From: Methylomonas sp.
GTDB lineage: Bacteria > Pseudomonadota > Gammaproteobacteria > Methylococcales > Methylomonadaceae
NCBI GenBank assembly: GCA_002928965.1
Contig: PERU01000008.1
Span: 44,636-108,635, forward strand
Direction: 5' to 3'
Length of the DNA stretch: 64,000 nt
Each line of letters begins with the position of its first letter. Within the stretch, counting starts at the first letter, position 1. Positions 45,601-54,977 of this stretch are shown in pieces. Made by a program: the position numbers and the translations under genes. The notes under the pieces are model-generated. The model was not told the origin of the DNA and made no database searches. It saw nothing but the letters and a program-made list of their open reading frames with translations.

Positions 45601-45775
45601 GGTCTTCGACCATGATCTCGATACTGGCTTCGCCGCGTTCTACTGCCCTGAGGGCGAAATCGAAGTCACCATTGCGCAATGCGTGAATAGCGGATTGCTG
45701 GATATCAAGTGGATGTCTGAGGTTGTCTGGCTTTTGCAAATTGTCAGCGCTGTGGTTGTCTTTATCACCGCTCAT
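42623..45775 (-). CDS. PAS / GAF / PAS / GGDEF / EAL c-di-GMP turnover protein
   Basis: A 1050-residue cytoplasmic protein. A first PAS (about residues 85-200, LFDNLPLPAMVIDRIGIIHECN) is followed by a long GAF-like region (about 330-490), a second PAS (MVTNSNCEITSVNAAFSRIT), GGDEF (RQVD inhibitory site, then SRIGGDEF) and EAL (AEALLRWHHP, ELTESLL, IDDFGTGYSSLSYL, AEGVE). All key motifs are kept. The ATG at 45775 overlaps the TAA of the CheB-CheR hybrid as TAATG and has GAGAGG just upstream, so it is chosen over 45796. This strong coupling means the two proteins are probably made together and act in one pathway. Confidence 0.92.
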   Translation of the reverse strand: MSGDKDNHSADNLQKPDNLRHPLDIQQSAIHALRNGDFDFALRAVERGEASIEIMVEDLKIYQAELELQNDELRQNQLRSDNAVQRFRNLFDNLPLPAMVIDRIGIIHECNEMAVRQFNLAQKNLRSHFFPRLVNKHYHGRLQRLIEEAVNTGQANLQNVDMQVNGIDYTVDIHITLLPNFVEQSPQFVITIVDQTKSMLRLKEMQTVFNISRLAQQQLDIDAFLEKVIEWLPSGMRYPLDTEVCITLDNKRFTSLAAENMLLTLSSDIQVDGNIVGKVTLGYTRQHDSMSHGKFSEEKRSFIQGVADQIGRFISRLRIDQERILTAKRSMALLSLTTKAPTLGDEELLIYALEQAELLTGSHLAYAHYFNGPEEMVTLGAWSANTSKTFQDSHDPASSVGIWADCLRQKKSVIHNDYASLMNQHNSADVHLALGRHLAVPVILDDQVKMIMGVGNKSQDYDQGDLTVLEMIAHNTWALLERNRSQRQLELHSAVFRFSREGIMVTNSNCEITSVNAAFSRITGYSPDEVIGNTPKILKSGRHGLTFYQSMWQQIQEQGHWHGEIWNRRKDGVIYPQILSISSINTSPTHAIEYIGFFMEISEFKRAQERIEYLAHHDPLTDLCNRTQLSDRFHQARAYANRQGSMVGLMYLDLDHFKNVNDSLGHPVGDKLLLQVAKRLLSCVRQVDTVSRIGGDEFVILLSEIRSHENIAEVSKKVLAVMSLPFEIESNQLNVTCSIGACLYPDDGDDFDTLMKKADTVLYQAKSMGRNTYQFFTEAMNHLAMRRMTLESEMRQGLGLNQFSLHYQPQFDIETGALVGAEALLRWHHPEMGNLSPSEFIPIAEESGFIVELGHFVMRSACQQASEWIAQGHELRVAVNISYVQFMRNNLLQLVLDTLKNTALPPQNLELELTESLLVTDTEKVLQVVQQLQQLGVHFSIDDFGTGYSSLSYLKRFAINKLKIDQSFILDIPGDNDDEAIVLAIINLAHSLKIKCIAEGVETQSQYEFLSMMGCDQVQGYLFSKPLPVDKMNQLLHSLIHVATDHTADL

Positions 45776-48774
45776 TAGCGCCTCTCTTTTTCCCATTCGC
45801 TAATATTGATATGGCTTACGACGATGCCGCCAAGTGGATGTTTAACCGGTGCGGCATGCATTAGAAACCAGCGTTCCTCGTTGGGAGAATGACAGGGATA
45901 TTTAATGGAAAATTGGGATATTTCGCCTGTTAATACTTTACGCAATCCATTGGAAACCGCTTCAGCTATGCCATCGTCTTTGATATTCTGGGTTCGGCAC
46001 ACATCAAAATAATTGACGCCCGGCCCGGTATGAATCATGCCGCGTTCACCATTACGCTCCGCGAATTCCCGCCAGGCATAATTGACGGAGGTGATTACGC
46101 CTTTGGCATCCAGAACTGCAATATGTTCCGGCAAGGAATCCAGTATGCCCTGCATACGTTGAGCATCTTTGATGTTGGTGATTTCAAAAAAAGTCACCAC
46201 AACACCATTGATACTATGCGGATGGTCGATGTAGGGCAAAATTCGCACAAAATACCAACGGTCGTTCCAGGTTTTGACCTCGCGTTCTTTAACTTGGGCT
46301 GTTTCAATCACGCGCTTTAAATCCGTCATGAATTCCGGGTAATCCATGTCATGGCTCAAATCGTCAATCGGTCGTCCCAAGTCGCCTTCACGTATCCTAA
46401 ATATACTGCTGGCTTCCTGAGTAAAACGGGTGAATTTTAAAGTGTCATCAATAAAGATTGTCGGAATCAACGCGGCCCGAGTCATGTTATCCAGATCGGC
46501 ATTCAATCGATTCAAAATCTCAATTTTCTCCTGATTTTCCGAATTGACGGTATACAGCTCTTCATTAACGGACTGTAACTCTTCATTGGTACTTTGCAGT
46601 TCTTCATTCGATGCCATCAATTCTTCATTAGTAGCCTGAAGTTCTTCATTGGAAGTTTCCAATTCTTCTATCGTGGCTTGTAAACTATCACGGGTCGCCG
46701 CCAGGTCTCTTTCCAGGTTTTGCAACTGTTCATTGGAAACAATCCCCACATCGATCAAGTCAGACCCGGCGCTACGGACTTGGTTGGGTGTTTGTACTTC
46801 AAACACCATCAAGAAATACTTTTCCGGACTGGATTCGATAACCACCGGTCTGACTTCAACACGAATACGTTCATCAAGCTCTTTAGTCTGATCAGTAAAT
46901 TGTACTTCTGAATGTAACGGCAGGTTTTCTTTGCTGGCTTTGTGCAGGAGCGCCACCGCCACCGGCGCCAGTTTGCCAATCAATAGTTTGGATACATCCA
47001 AACTGGGGCTTCCCTCGGGAAATCGCATATAGCGGTGGGCATCGCCGTATATATGCACCAGTTCCCGCTCTTCATTGACTAACAAGGCCGGCGGAGAGTG
47101 ATGCTTGGTCAGTTGGGCGAGGCCGCTTTCCACGATCTTGGATTCAAGCGTCCAAATCCGCTCCCTGTGCAATTGCCCAATTCGTGGTCGCACCTCGCTT
47201 CTATTGCCATTGGCTTTTAAGTCGAGCGGCAATTTGACTGAGCGCAGCAAGCGGTAAATTTTGTGCTTGGCGTTGATGACTGTGAAGTCATTCTGAATGT
47301 TGCCTAAGGATTCGCTGGGTCCCAATATCAGATAGGCGTTAGCTGCCAAGGCATATTGAAATCGCAGCAAGGCTTTCTGCTGTGCATAGGTTCCAAAATA
47401 AATCAGGGTATTTCGGCAGCTCACCATGTGCATGCGTGTAAACGGAGGATCATCCAGAATATTGTGGCGGGCGAAAATGATGTGCTGACGAATATCGCTC
47501 TTGACAACAAACTGAGTGCCGGCGCGCTTGAAGAAGCGATCCAATCGCTCTGGGGATAGTTCATTGACAATGCCTTCTGAATAGACGCCGGCACTGGCAA
47601 AATCGATATGTTGCTGCTCAACATCCGTGGCGAATATTTTTAGCTGCGGCCAGCGTTTTAGGCGTTCGAAGGCTTCGGCAAATAATATGGCCAACGAATA
47701 TGCTTCCTCGCCCGTCGCGCATCCAGCCACCCAAACGCGAATAGGCTGGGTTTCTTGATAGGCATTGATAATGTTGGGAATAACCGTGTTTTCCAACAGA
47801 TTAAAGGTATCAGTATCCCGGAAAAAACTGGTGACGGGAATGAGAGTATCCCTCTTGAGCGTCAAAACTTCGCCACGTTCGCTTTCAAGCAAGGATAAAT
47901 AGTTACCTAGATCGTGCACGTGCCTGACCTGCATCCGGCGCTCGATTCGGCGCATGACAGTAGCGGGTTTATATTCCTTGAAGTTGATGCCACCAATCTG
48001 ATAAAGCAAATGAAAAATGCCTTCTAAAGGATTCGCTTGGTCTTTATCGATGCCATTGGTTACTTTGGCAGCAGGCTCTATGGTGTTGGAAACATGCCCG
48101 AATACCCGGGTGGCCAACATCTCGGGTGGCATGACTGCATCGACTAATCCTGTGGCAATCACACTGTGAGGCATGCCGTCGAATTTGGCTGATGCAGGAT
48201 CTTGAGCCAGCAAAAATCCCCCCGCTTCATTGATTGTAACTGCGCCGCGCGTGCCATCTGAGCCGGTGCCGGACAAAATAATGCCTATTGAGCGATTACC
48301 AAACTCCTTGGATAAGGAGGTAAAGAATGTATCTATCGGCAGGCTCAGACCATGAGGGTTTTTGGGAATTAACCTGAGTTGGCTGCCGGCCATGGTCATA
48401 CTTTTTCCGGGTGGAATCAGATAGACATGATTGGCTTGAATTTCTAAACCGTTTTCAGCCATCAGTACCGGCATGCTGGTATGCCGGGCAAGCAGATTAT
48501 CCATCATGCTTTTGTGGTCGGGTGACAGATGCTGGATAACCACAATGGCAGCACCGGAGTCGGCGGGTAATTCGTCAAAAAAACGTTCTAAGGCATCCAG
48601 TCCGCCAGCGGAAGCGCCAATGGCAACCACATAGCCATCAAAACGCGATTCGGGCAATTGGGTTTTTGGTTTTAGTTGCATGGTTAAAGGCTGTTGCTGT
48701 TCTGAAGGCTTATTAGCCACAGATTTTTCTGTCGCGTTTACTAACGACCCAGGCTTGTTTTTGTTTCGAGCCAT
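45775..48774 (-). CDS. CheB-CheR-PAS hybrid (methylesterase/methyltransferase sensor)
   Basis: A 999-residue fusion. CheB (about residues 45-235) has the catalytic Ser in AIGASAGG, the His in [11 protein letters not shown] and the Asp in [11 protein letters not shown], and lacks a receiver domain. CheR follows (about 250-520), with its N-terminal helix domain and SAM-binding [24 protein letters not shown] coiled coil of repeated 'NEEL(Q/M)(A/S)(T/S)' units (about 690-770) leads to two PAS domains (about 775-990, VVTFFEITN and [12 protein letters not shown]). Such hybrids modify chemoreceptors or unrelated targets in response to PAS input. No chemoreceptor gene is close. The downstream GGDEF-EAL gene is translationally coupled. 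Confidence 0.93.
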   Translation of the reverse strand: MARNKNKPGSLVNATEKSVANKPSEQQQPLTMQLKPKTQLPESRFDGYVVAIGASAGGLDALERFFDELPADSGAAIVVIQHLSPDHKSMMDNLLARHTSMPVLMAENGLEIQANHVYLIPPGKSMTMAGSQLRLIPKNPHGLSLPIDTFFTSLSKEFGNRSIGIILSGTGSDGTRGAVTINEAGGFLLAQDPASAKFDGMPHSVIATGLVDAVMPPEMLATRVFGHVSNTIEPAAKVTNGIDKDQANPLEGIFHLLYQIGGINFKEYKPATVMRRIERRMQVRHVHDLGNYLSLLESERGEVLTLKRDTLIPVTSFFRDTDTFNLLENTVIPNIINAYQETQPIRVWVAGCATGEEAYSLAILFAEAFERLKRWPQLKIFATDVEQQHIDFASAGVYSEGIVNELSPERLDRFFKRAGTQFVVKSDIRQHIIFARHNILDDPPFTRMHMVSCRNTLIYFGTYAQQKALLRFQYALAANAYLILGPSESLGNIQNDFTVINAKHKIYRLLRSVKLPLDLKANGNRSEVRPRIGQLHRERIWTLESKIVESGLAQLTKHHSPPALLVNEERELVHIYGDAHRYMRFPEGSPSLDVSKLLIGKLAPVAVALLHKASKENLPLHSEVQFTDQTKELDERIRVEVRPVVIESSPEKYFLMVFEVQTPNQVRSAGSDLIDVGIVSNEQLQNLERDLAATRDSLQATIEELETSNEELQATNEELMASNEELQSTNEELQSVNEELYTVNSENQEKIEILNRLNADLDNMTRAALIPTIFIDDTLKFTRFTQEASSIFRIREGDLGRPIDDLSHDMDYPEFMTDLKRVIETAQVKEREVKTWNDRWYFVRILPYIDHPHSINGVVVTFFEITNIKDAQRMQGILDSLPEHIAVLDAKGVITSVNYAWREFAERNGERGMIHTGPGVNYFDVCRTQNIKDDGIAEAVSNGLRKVLTGEISQFSIKYPCHSPNEERWFLMHAAPVKHPLGGIVVSHINISEWEKERR

Positions 48775-49345
48775 GAAAGGAATAAACCTTGTTTGAGATA
48801 ATGTAATAAATTATCCGCGAAAAATTACATAATTGGTATAGCGATCTGCAGTTGCTTATGCCAGTTTTGGGCTAAGGATATGAATACAAATAAGTTCTAT
48901 TTTTGGCTGGCTCAGGCTATTTTACGCCGGTCACTTACTGCATTCACGCAAGTCGGGCACGAACGGTTTCTCAGGAAAAACCATTACTCTGAAAGTCACT
49001 AGTCTCGAATCGAAGGTCATGAATCCGCGCCTACCCCAGCTTTCATAACCTCAGGGTGCTAACGAGATTTCATGATCATTTGGGTGGTTGTTTTAGCAAA
49101 ATTCTAAGAAAGTCTATTTTCCAGGGCGGTGATTGAATTTGTTGGTGGCAAGTGGTTATGGAAGATGTGAGAAACAAGTTCGGCAGCGGTGCGAATTCAT
49201 TCGCATTGTGCGGATAAATCCGAACCTACGCCGAACACTTAAAATAGCTTATTTCATGAGCATTCCTAAAGCGCTGGCGAAATCCACATAGGCCCGAGGA
49301 TGTTCACGCAAGCGAGCTACAGCACTCAACCGACTGAATGGCATG
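48775..49345. other. Intergenic stretch with one repeat copy
   Basis: About 570 bases upstream of the CheB-CheR gene and downstream of uvrA. The right half holds copy C of the dispersed palindromic repeat, and a TCATGAATCCGCGCCTACC fragment (49018-49036) hints at an older relic. No gene was recognised. Confidence 0.5.
49162..49267 (-). repeat. Dispersed palindromic repeat, copy C
   Basis: Reverse-complement orientation relative to copies A and B. The core reads TGCGGATTTATCCGCA-like with one base changed (TTCGGATTTATCCGCA), and the GTTCGGCGTAGG and GCCGAACTTGTTTC arms are kept. Confidence 0.85.
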
Positions 49346-52162
49346 TCAGTTGAAAAAACGTTTCAAATAATAGCCGGTATGCGAATCGGCATGCTGGCAA
49401 ATATCTCGAGGCGTGCCTTCCGCTACCAACGTGCCGCCGCCATTCCCACCTTCGGGGCCCATGTCCACAATCCAGTCTGCGGTTTTAATGACATCCAGGT
49501 TGTGTTCAATGATGATGACCGTATTACCATGATCACGCAGGGTATGCAGCACGGTCAGCAATTGCTTGATGTCATGAAAATGCAAGCCGGTAGTCGGTTC
49601 ATCCAGGATATACAGCGTCTTGCCGGTGTCGCGTTTCGATAGTTCTTTTGCCAGCTTGACCCGTTGCGCTTCGCCACCGGATAGAGTGATGGCATTCTGG
49701 CCGAGGGTGATATAGCTCAAGCCCACATCTATCAATGTGTGTAGCTTGCGGGCCAGACTGGGTACAGCCGCGAAAAACTGCGCCGCGTCTTCTACGGTCA
49801 TGTCCAATACCTCATGAATGGTTTTGCCTTTGTAGCGGATTTCCAGGGTTTCCCGGTTATAACGCTTGCCGTGGCAAATATCGCAGGGCACGAATATATC
49901 CGGCAAAAAGTGCATTTCCACTTTAATCACCCCATCGCCGGAACAGGCTTCGCAGCGTCCACCTTTGACATTAAAACTGAAGCGGCCTGGCGAATAGCCG
50001 CGCGAGCGGGCTTCCGGTGTGGCGGAGAATAACTCCCGTACCGGGGTAAAAATACCGGTGTACGTGGCTGGATTGGAACGCGGGGTGCGGCCAATCGGGC
50101 TTTGATCGATGTCTACTACTTTGTCGAATTGTTCTAAGCCTTCAATGCTTTCGCAGGGTGCGGGAATGCAGCTGGCGCCATTGATGGTTCTGGCGGCATG
50201 GCTATATAAGGTATCGTTAATCAGCGTGGATTTGCCGGAACCCGAGACGCCGGTGACGCAAGTCAACAAGCCAACCGGAAAGCTCACGGTGACATTTTTG
50301 AGATTGTTGCCGTTCGCGTCATGAATGGTCAGTATCCGGGCAGGATCGTGCGGGGTAGTTTTTTTCGGAATGTCGATGTTCAACGCGCCGGATAAATACT
50401 GGCCAGTCAGTGAATTGGCGTTAGCCAAAATCTCTGCTGGCGTACCTTGCGCCACGATTTGTCCACCATGCACGCCGGCACCGGGACCAATGTCAACCAC
50501 ATGATCAGCGGCGCGGATGGCGTCTTCATCATGTTCAACCACAATCACCGTATTACCCAGGTCGCGTAATCGAAACAAGGTATTCAACAAGCGCTCGTTG
50601 TCACGCTGATGCAAGCCGATCGACGGCTCATCCAGCACATACATCACCCCGACCAACCCTGCGCCAATCTGGCTGGCGAGTCGGATACGCTGGGCTTCGC
50701 CGCCGGACAGGGTGTCTGCGCTGCGGTCCAAAGTTAGATAATCCAGGCCGACATTCACCAGAAACTCCAGCCGTTCCTGGATTTCTTTGTTGATTTTGGC
50801 AGCAATTTCGCCGCGATGACCGGCAATGTGCAATTGTTGAAAAAAGCCCAAGGTTTGCTTGATCGGCAAGCGGGTGATGTGGTGCAACGGCTGATCGTCC
50901 ACAAACACGTTGCGAGCGCCAAGATTCAAACGGGCACCGTCACAGACTGCACAGGTTTGTTGAGCCAGATATTTGGCCAACTCGTCGCGCACCATTTGCG
51001 AATCGCTCTCGTGGTAACGGCGCTCCATGTTAGGAATGATGCCTTCAAACGGATGCTTGCTGATTTTGGGTTTGCCTTGACCCATTTGCAGTTTAAAAGT
51101 GATGGCTTCTTCGCCGCTGCCATATAAAATCACTGCCTGCACATCCTTGGGAATATGCGAAAACGGTGCTTCCGGATCGAAATCATAATGCGCGGCCAGT
51201 GCGCAAATGATCTGATAATAATAGGCGTTGCGCCTATCCCAGCCGCGTACCGCACCGCCGGCCAAGCTAATCTCGGGGTTATGTACCACCAATTGTGGAT
51301 CGAAATGCTGGCGCACACCCAGTCCATCGCAGCTGGGGCAGGCACCTTTGGGGTTATTAAATGAGAAGATGCGGGGTTCCAGTTCGCTGAGGCTATAGCC
51401 ACAGTGCGGACAGGCGTAACGCTCAGAAAACAATAATTGCTGATCGTTTTCCATGGAGGCGGCCATTGCCAAGCCATCCGACAAGCGCAGCGCGGTTTCA
51501 AACGATTCGGCCAGTCGCAAACTAATGTCGTCGCGGATTTTAAAGCGGTCGACAATCACCTCAATGGTATGTTTTTTCTTTAAATCCAGTGCTGGCGGTT
51601 CGTCCAGTTCAAACACTTCGCCGTCGATGCGGGCGCGCAAAAAGCCTTGGGCTTTCAGGTCTTCCAACAGCAATACATGCTCGCCCTTGCGGTCATTAAC
51701 CACCGGCGCCAGCAACATCCAGCGTTCACCTTCCGGCTGTGCCAGTACCTGATCCACCATCTGGCTGACGGTTTGCGCCTGCAACGACACCTGATGCTCC
51801 GGGCAGCGCGGAATACCCACCCTGGCATACAGCAGCCGCAGATAATCGTAAATCTCGGTGATGGTGCCGACCGTAGAACGTGGGTTATGCGAGGTGGATT
51901 TTTGTTCGATGGAAATCGCCGGCGACAAGCCTTCGATATGGTCCACATCCGGTTTTTCCATCATCGACAAAAACTGCCGGGCGTAGGCGGACAGAGACTC
52001 CACATAACGACGCTGGCCTTCCGCGTAAATGGTATCGAAAGCCAGTGAAGACTTGCCCGAACCGGATAAGCCGGTTATGACGATCAGCGAATCGCGCGGC
52101 AGATCAATGTCAATATTTTTAAGGTTATGAGTGCGGGCGCCGCGAATACTGATGGTGTCCAC
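49346..52162 (-). CDS. uvrA: Excinuclease ABC subunit A
   Basis: The damage-recognition ATPase of nucleotide excision repair. The 938-residue protein has two ABC ATPase modules: Walker [13 protein letters not shown] near residue 31 and [12 protein letters not shown] near 640, and signatures [13 protein letters not shown] and [13 protein letters not shown]. Two zinc-binding sites are visible: [10 protein letters not shown]...CPSC in the insertion domain and CEACSGDG...CDIC near residue 740. It is divergent from the MFS gene across about 100 bases. The SOS control seen in E. coli cannot be confirmed, as I found no clear LexA box. Confidence 0.97.
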   Translation of the reverse strand: MDTISIRGARTHNLKNIDIDLPRDSLIVITGLSGSGKSSLAFDTIYAEGQRRYVESLSAYARQFLSMMEKPDVDHIEGLSPAISIEQKSTSHNPRSTVGTITEIYDYLRLLYARVGIPRCPEHQVSLQAQTVSQMVDQVLAQPEGERWMLLAPVVNDRKGEHVLLLEDLKAQGFLRARIDGEVFELDEPPALDLKKKHTIEVIVDRFKIRDDISLRLAESFETALRLSDGLAMAASMENDQQLLFSERYACPHCGYSLSELEPRIFSFNNPKGACPSCDGLGVRQHFDPQLVVHNPEISLAGGAVRGWDRRNAYYYQIICALAAHYDFDPEAPFSHIPKDVQAVILYGSGEEAITFKLQMGQGKPKISKHPFEGIIPNMERRYHESDSQMVRDELAKYLAQQTCAVCDGARLNLGARNVFVDDQPLHHITRLPIKQTLGFFQQLHIAGHRGEIAAKINKEIQERLEFLVNVGLDYLTLDRSADTLSGGEAQRIRLASQIGAGLVGVMYVLDEPSIGLHQRDNERLLNTLFRLRDLGNTVIVVEHDEDAIRAADHVVDIGPGAGVHGGQIVAQGTPAEILANANSLTGQYLSGALNIDIPKKTTPHDPARILTIHDANGNNLKNVTVSFPVGLLTCVTGVSGSGKSTLINDTLYSHAARTINGASCIPAPCESIEGLEQFDKVVDIDQSPIGRTPRSNPATYTGIFTPVRELFSATPEARSRGYSPGRFSFNVKGGRCEACSGDGVIKVEMHFLPDIFVPCDICHGKRYNRETLEIRYKGKTIHEVLDMTVEDAAQFFAAVPSLARKLHTLIDVGLSYITLGQNAITLSGGEAQRVKLAKELSKRDTGKTLYILDEPTTGLHFHDIKQLLTVLHTLRDHGNTVIIIEHNLDVIKTADWIVDMGPEGGNGGGTLVAEGTPRDICQHADSHTGYYLKRFFN

Positions 52163-52268
52163 TGTCTGGATTCCTGCAATTTGAAGAACCTGATACTATA
52201 CGTGGCTTTATTGATTGAAGGCAAAGGGGAGTTGGGGTTTGACACAGGTTCAGGATGTTTCGGGTGCA

Positions 52269-53624
52269 ATGACCAGCATGGAAAAGCGGGCGACGGTGTC
52301 GCTGGCCAGCATTTATTCGTTGCGGATGCTGGGTTTGTTCATGTTGTTGCCGGTGTTGTCTTTGTTCACTGAGCAAATGCCGGGTTCAACGCCCAAACTG
52401 GTTGGTTTGACCATGGGTATTTACGGCTTGACGCAGGCAATTTTGCAGATACCGTTTGGGTTGTTGTCGGATCGGATGAGCCGCAAAACCGTGATTGTGA
52501 TCGGCTTGCTGCTATTTTTGCTAGGTAGCGTAGTGGCCGCATCTGCCAGCGATATTTACGGCGTATTGCTCGGTCGGGCTTTGCAGGGTTGCGGCGCGGT
52601 GTCGGCAGCAGTGATGGCTTTATTGGCTGATTTGACCCAGGAGGTCAATCGCACCAAAGCCATGGCCACTATCGGCGCCAGTATCGGCGTATCGTTCGGG
52701 GTGGCGATGACCGTGGGACCGGTAATTGCGCATCATTTTGGTATCAGCGGTATTTTCTGGTTGATTGCCATTTTGGCTGCCTTGGCGGTGCTGGTGATTA
52801 TTTTCATCGTGCCGAACCCACAAAAAATTTCAGTACATCGCGACGCCGAGCTGATTCCGTCCGAACTCAGCTCGGTCATCAAAAATGCCGATTTGCTGCG
52901 GCTGAACTACGGCATATTTGCCTTGCATCTGATCCTGATGGCCAGCTTTGTAGTGGTTCCGTTACTGATGCGCGATGCCGGTCTGGACAGTGGCAAACAC
53001 TGGCAGGTTTACTTGCCGGTTCTGGTCACATCGATGGCAATGATCATCCCGTTTGTGATCATCGCCGAGAAAAAACGCCAGATGAAAAAAGTCTTTGTCG
53101 GTGCCATTATCACCATCGTAATTGCCAATCTGGGGTTTGTGCTATTTAACGGTCAGTTGATCGGCTTGATAGCCTGTCTGTGGGTGTTTTTCTGCGGCTT
53201 TAATTTGCTGGAAGCGACTTTGCCATCCCTGATTTCCAAAACCGCACCCGGCGACTTGAAAGGCACGGCGATGGGGATTTACTCCAGTGCGCAATTTATC
53301 GGCGCATTTTTGGGGGGTGCCAGCGGTGGCTGGTTGTATGGCGAATATGGACCTACTTCGGTGTTTATCTTCTCTGCTGCCGTTGCTGCCAGTTGGGTAT
53401 TGATTGCCTTTTTCATGTCGCAACCGCGCTATCTGGCCAATCTGCTACTGTCGCTCCAAGCTGTCAAACCCGAGCGCGGCGAAGCGTTTTCCCAACAGCT
53501 GTTAACCATCAACGGCATCAAAGAGGTGCGGTTGCATTTTGAAGAAAATACCGCTTACTTAAAAGTCGATAGCCAGCAGCTGAATAAAAACGAATTGAAT
53601 ATTTTTTTAAAGCAATGGCAGTAA
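52269..53624 (+). CDS. yajR: YajR-like MFS transporter with C-terminal YAM domain
   Basis: A 451-residue inner-membrane transporter with 12 predicted transmembrane segments. The MFS motif A is DRMSRKTVI in the first loop, preceded by GLTQAILQIPFGLLS. The last 65 residues (GIKEVRLHFEENTAYLKVDSQQLNKNEL) form a ferredoxin-like soluble domain that matches the YAM domain of YajR. Substrate is unknown, with drug or metal efflux most often proposed. The ATG at 52269 (or 52278) is preferred to the TTG at 52215, since the earlier codons are not family-like. The order uvrA / MFS / ssb is conserved in pseudomonads and relatives. Confidence 0.9.
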   Translation: MTSMEKRATVSLASIYSLRMLGLFMLLPVLSLFTEQMPGSTPKLVGLTMGIYGLTQAILQIPFGLLSDRMSRKTVIVIGLLLFLLGSVVAASASDIYGVLLGRALQGCGAVSAAVMALLADLTQEVNRTKAMATIGASIGVSFGVAMTVGPVIAHHFGISGIFWLIAILAALAVLVIIFIVPNPQKISVHRDAELIPSELSSVIKNADLLRLNYGIFALHLILMASFVVVPLLMRDAGLDSGKHWQVYLPVLVTSMAMIIPFVIIAEKKRQMKKVFVGAIITIVIANLGFVLFNGQLIGLIACLWVFFCGFNLLEATLPSLISKTAPGDLKGTAMGIYSSAQFIGAFLGGASGGWLYGEYGPTSVFIFSAAVAASWVLIAFFMSQPRYLANLLLSLQAVKPERGEAFSQQLLTINGIKEVRLHFEENTAYLKVDSQQLNKNELNIFLKQWQ

Positions 53625-53660
53625 GTGATTGCTTTTCAATTTTTATACACGGAGATAACC

Positions 53661-54125
53661 ATGTTGAATAAAGTTATGCTTATTGGCCGCCTGGGGGCGG
53701 ATCCAGAAGTACGCTATATGCCTAACGGTGATGCGATTACTAATATCACTTTAGCGACAAGTCGTCGCTGGAAAGATAAACAGACTGGCGAGCGAAAAGA
53801 AGAAACCGAATGGCATCGAGTGGTGTTTTATCGCGGATTGGCGAAAATTGCTGGCGAATATCTTAAAAAAGGTAGTCAGGCTTATGTGGAAGGTCGGATT
53901 CGAACTAGAAAATGGCAAGGCCAAGATGGGCAGGATCGATATACCACTGAAATTCTCGCCGATGAAATGCATATGTTGGATAGCAGAAGTGGTGGTACTG
54001 CTAATTATCAAGATAACGCCCAGCCTTCAGGCGGTTATGACAATCGCCCACCCATGTCTTCACCCGCAGCACCGCAATCTGCGCCGCCCAGTTATGATGA
54101 CTTTGATGACGATATTCCGTTCTAG
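53661..54125 (+). CDS. ssb: Single-stranded DNA-binding protein
   Basis: A 154-residue protein that coats ssDNA during replication and repair. The OB fold starts [19 protein letters not shown], with [22 protein letters not shown] and [12 protein letters not shown] following. A flexible Gly/Pro/Ser linker leads to the acidic C-terminal tip DDFDDDIPF that recruits partner proteins. The ATG at 53661 with GGAG nine bases upstream is used; the longer frame from 53625 overlaps the MFS stop. An intrinsic terminator follows. Confidence 0.97.
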   Translation: MLNKVMLIGRLGADPEVRYMPNGDAITNITLATSRRWKDKQTGERKEETEWHRVVFYRGLAKIAGEYLKKGSQAYVEGRIRTRKWQGQDGQDRYTTEILADEMHMLDSRSGGTANYQDNAQPSGGYDNRPPMSSPAAPQSAPPSYDDFDDDIPF

Positions 54126-54163
54126 GAGTCACCTGGGATATTTTTGTAAAGAATTGTAATATA

Positions 54164-54188
54164 AGCCCCTGAAACAAGGGGCTTTTTT
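54164..54188 (+). terminator. Intrinsic terminator after ssb
   Basis: AGCCCCT (54164-54170) and AGGGGCT (54177-54183) form a 7-bp stem with a GAAACA loop and six T at the end. Confidence 0.9.
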
Positions 54189-54280
54189 ATGCTTATCGTG
54201 CGGAAAAAGTAGAAAGCTTTTAAATCCTGTAAAGTTGTTACGAAATGTCAACTTACAATAACTAACCTGAAGAGAAAGTC

Positions 54281-54751
54281 ATGAAAAAAATCCTGCTATC
54301 GATACTGGCGGTCATTCTGATTATTGAAGAATGGCTTTGGGATGGTTTATCGGCATTCGGACATGTTCTGATTGGTCTGCTGCGACTTGATGATTTTGAA
54401 CGTTGGTTGAGTCAGGTTTCGCCTAAGGTGGCTTTAGTAGCCTTCGCGGTGCCGGTCTTGATCGTAACGCCTATCAATCTGATGGCTTTGGGTTTATTGG
54501 CTAATGGTCTAATTTTGCAGGGTATTCTGCTGGAAGTTTTTGCTAAATTACTCGGTACTTTGTTGGTATCAAGGGTCTTCTCACTCACCAAAAAACAGCT
54601 GTTAAGCTTTAGGCTGTTGGCGTTCGTGTATTCCACCGTTATGCATTGGCTGGACTGGGCGCGTCAAAAAATAACCGAAACCGCAGTATATAAGTTAGCC
54701 AAAGCGTTGAAATTACAGCTAAGAGCGCTTATTGCGACTTGGTTAAATTAG
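54281..54751 (+). CDS. Unknown small membrane protein
   Basis: A 156-residue protein with an N-terminal hydrophobic segment (ILLSILAVILIIEEWLW), two closely spaced hydrophobic segments (VALVAFAVPVLIVTPINLMALGLL and GILLEVFAKLLGTLLVSRVFSL) and a basic amphipathic C-terminal part. The EEWLWDGL start and the P-x-K-x-x-L pattern recur in conserved hypothetical proteins of proteobacteria, but no function is known to me. It is separated from ssb by a terminator and from the Anbu operon by about 225 bases, so it appears to be a single-gene unit. Confidence 0.7.
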   Translation: MKKILLSILAVILIIEEWLWDGLSAFGHVLIGLLRLDDFERWLSQVSPKVALVAFAVPVLIVTPINLMALGLLANGLILQGILLEVFAKLLGTLLVSRVFSLTKKQLLSFRLLAFVYSTVMHWLDWARQKITETAVYKLAKALKLQLRALIATWLN

Positions 54752-54977
54752 GCATGACCTGCGGCATTGTAAAACGGGCTGATTGATCCCTTCAATCCAA
54801 CGTTTTTTCAGGTAAATGCATTAATCCCACTTTTGGTGCGCTTGCTTGGGCTAAAGAGCATATTTGGTGCATGGTATTTATTGCAGCATTATGTTTTTTT
54901 TATAAATCAGATGTTTATGTTTATGGCACGGCCATTGCTGTTAAGATGCTTAAAGCACTTTTCTAGCAGGCTATTCA

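Noticed and set aside
49018..49036. Possible fourth copy of the dispersed repeat
   Set aside because: Only a short stretch (ATGAATCCGCGCCTACC) resembles it; the core hairpins are missing.
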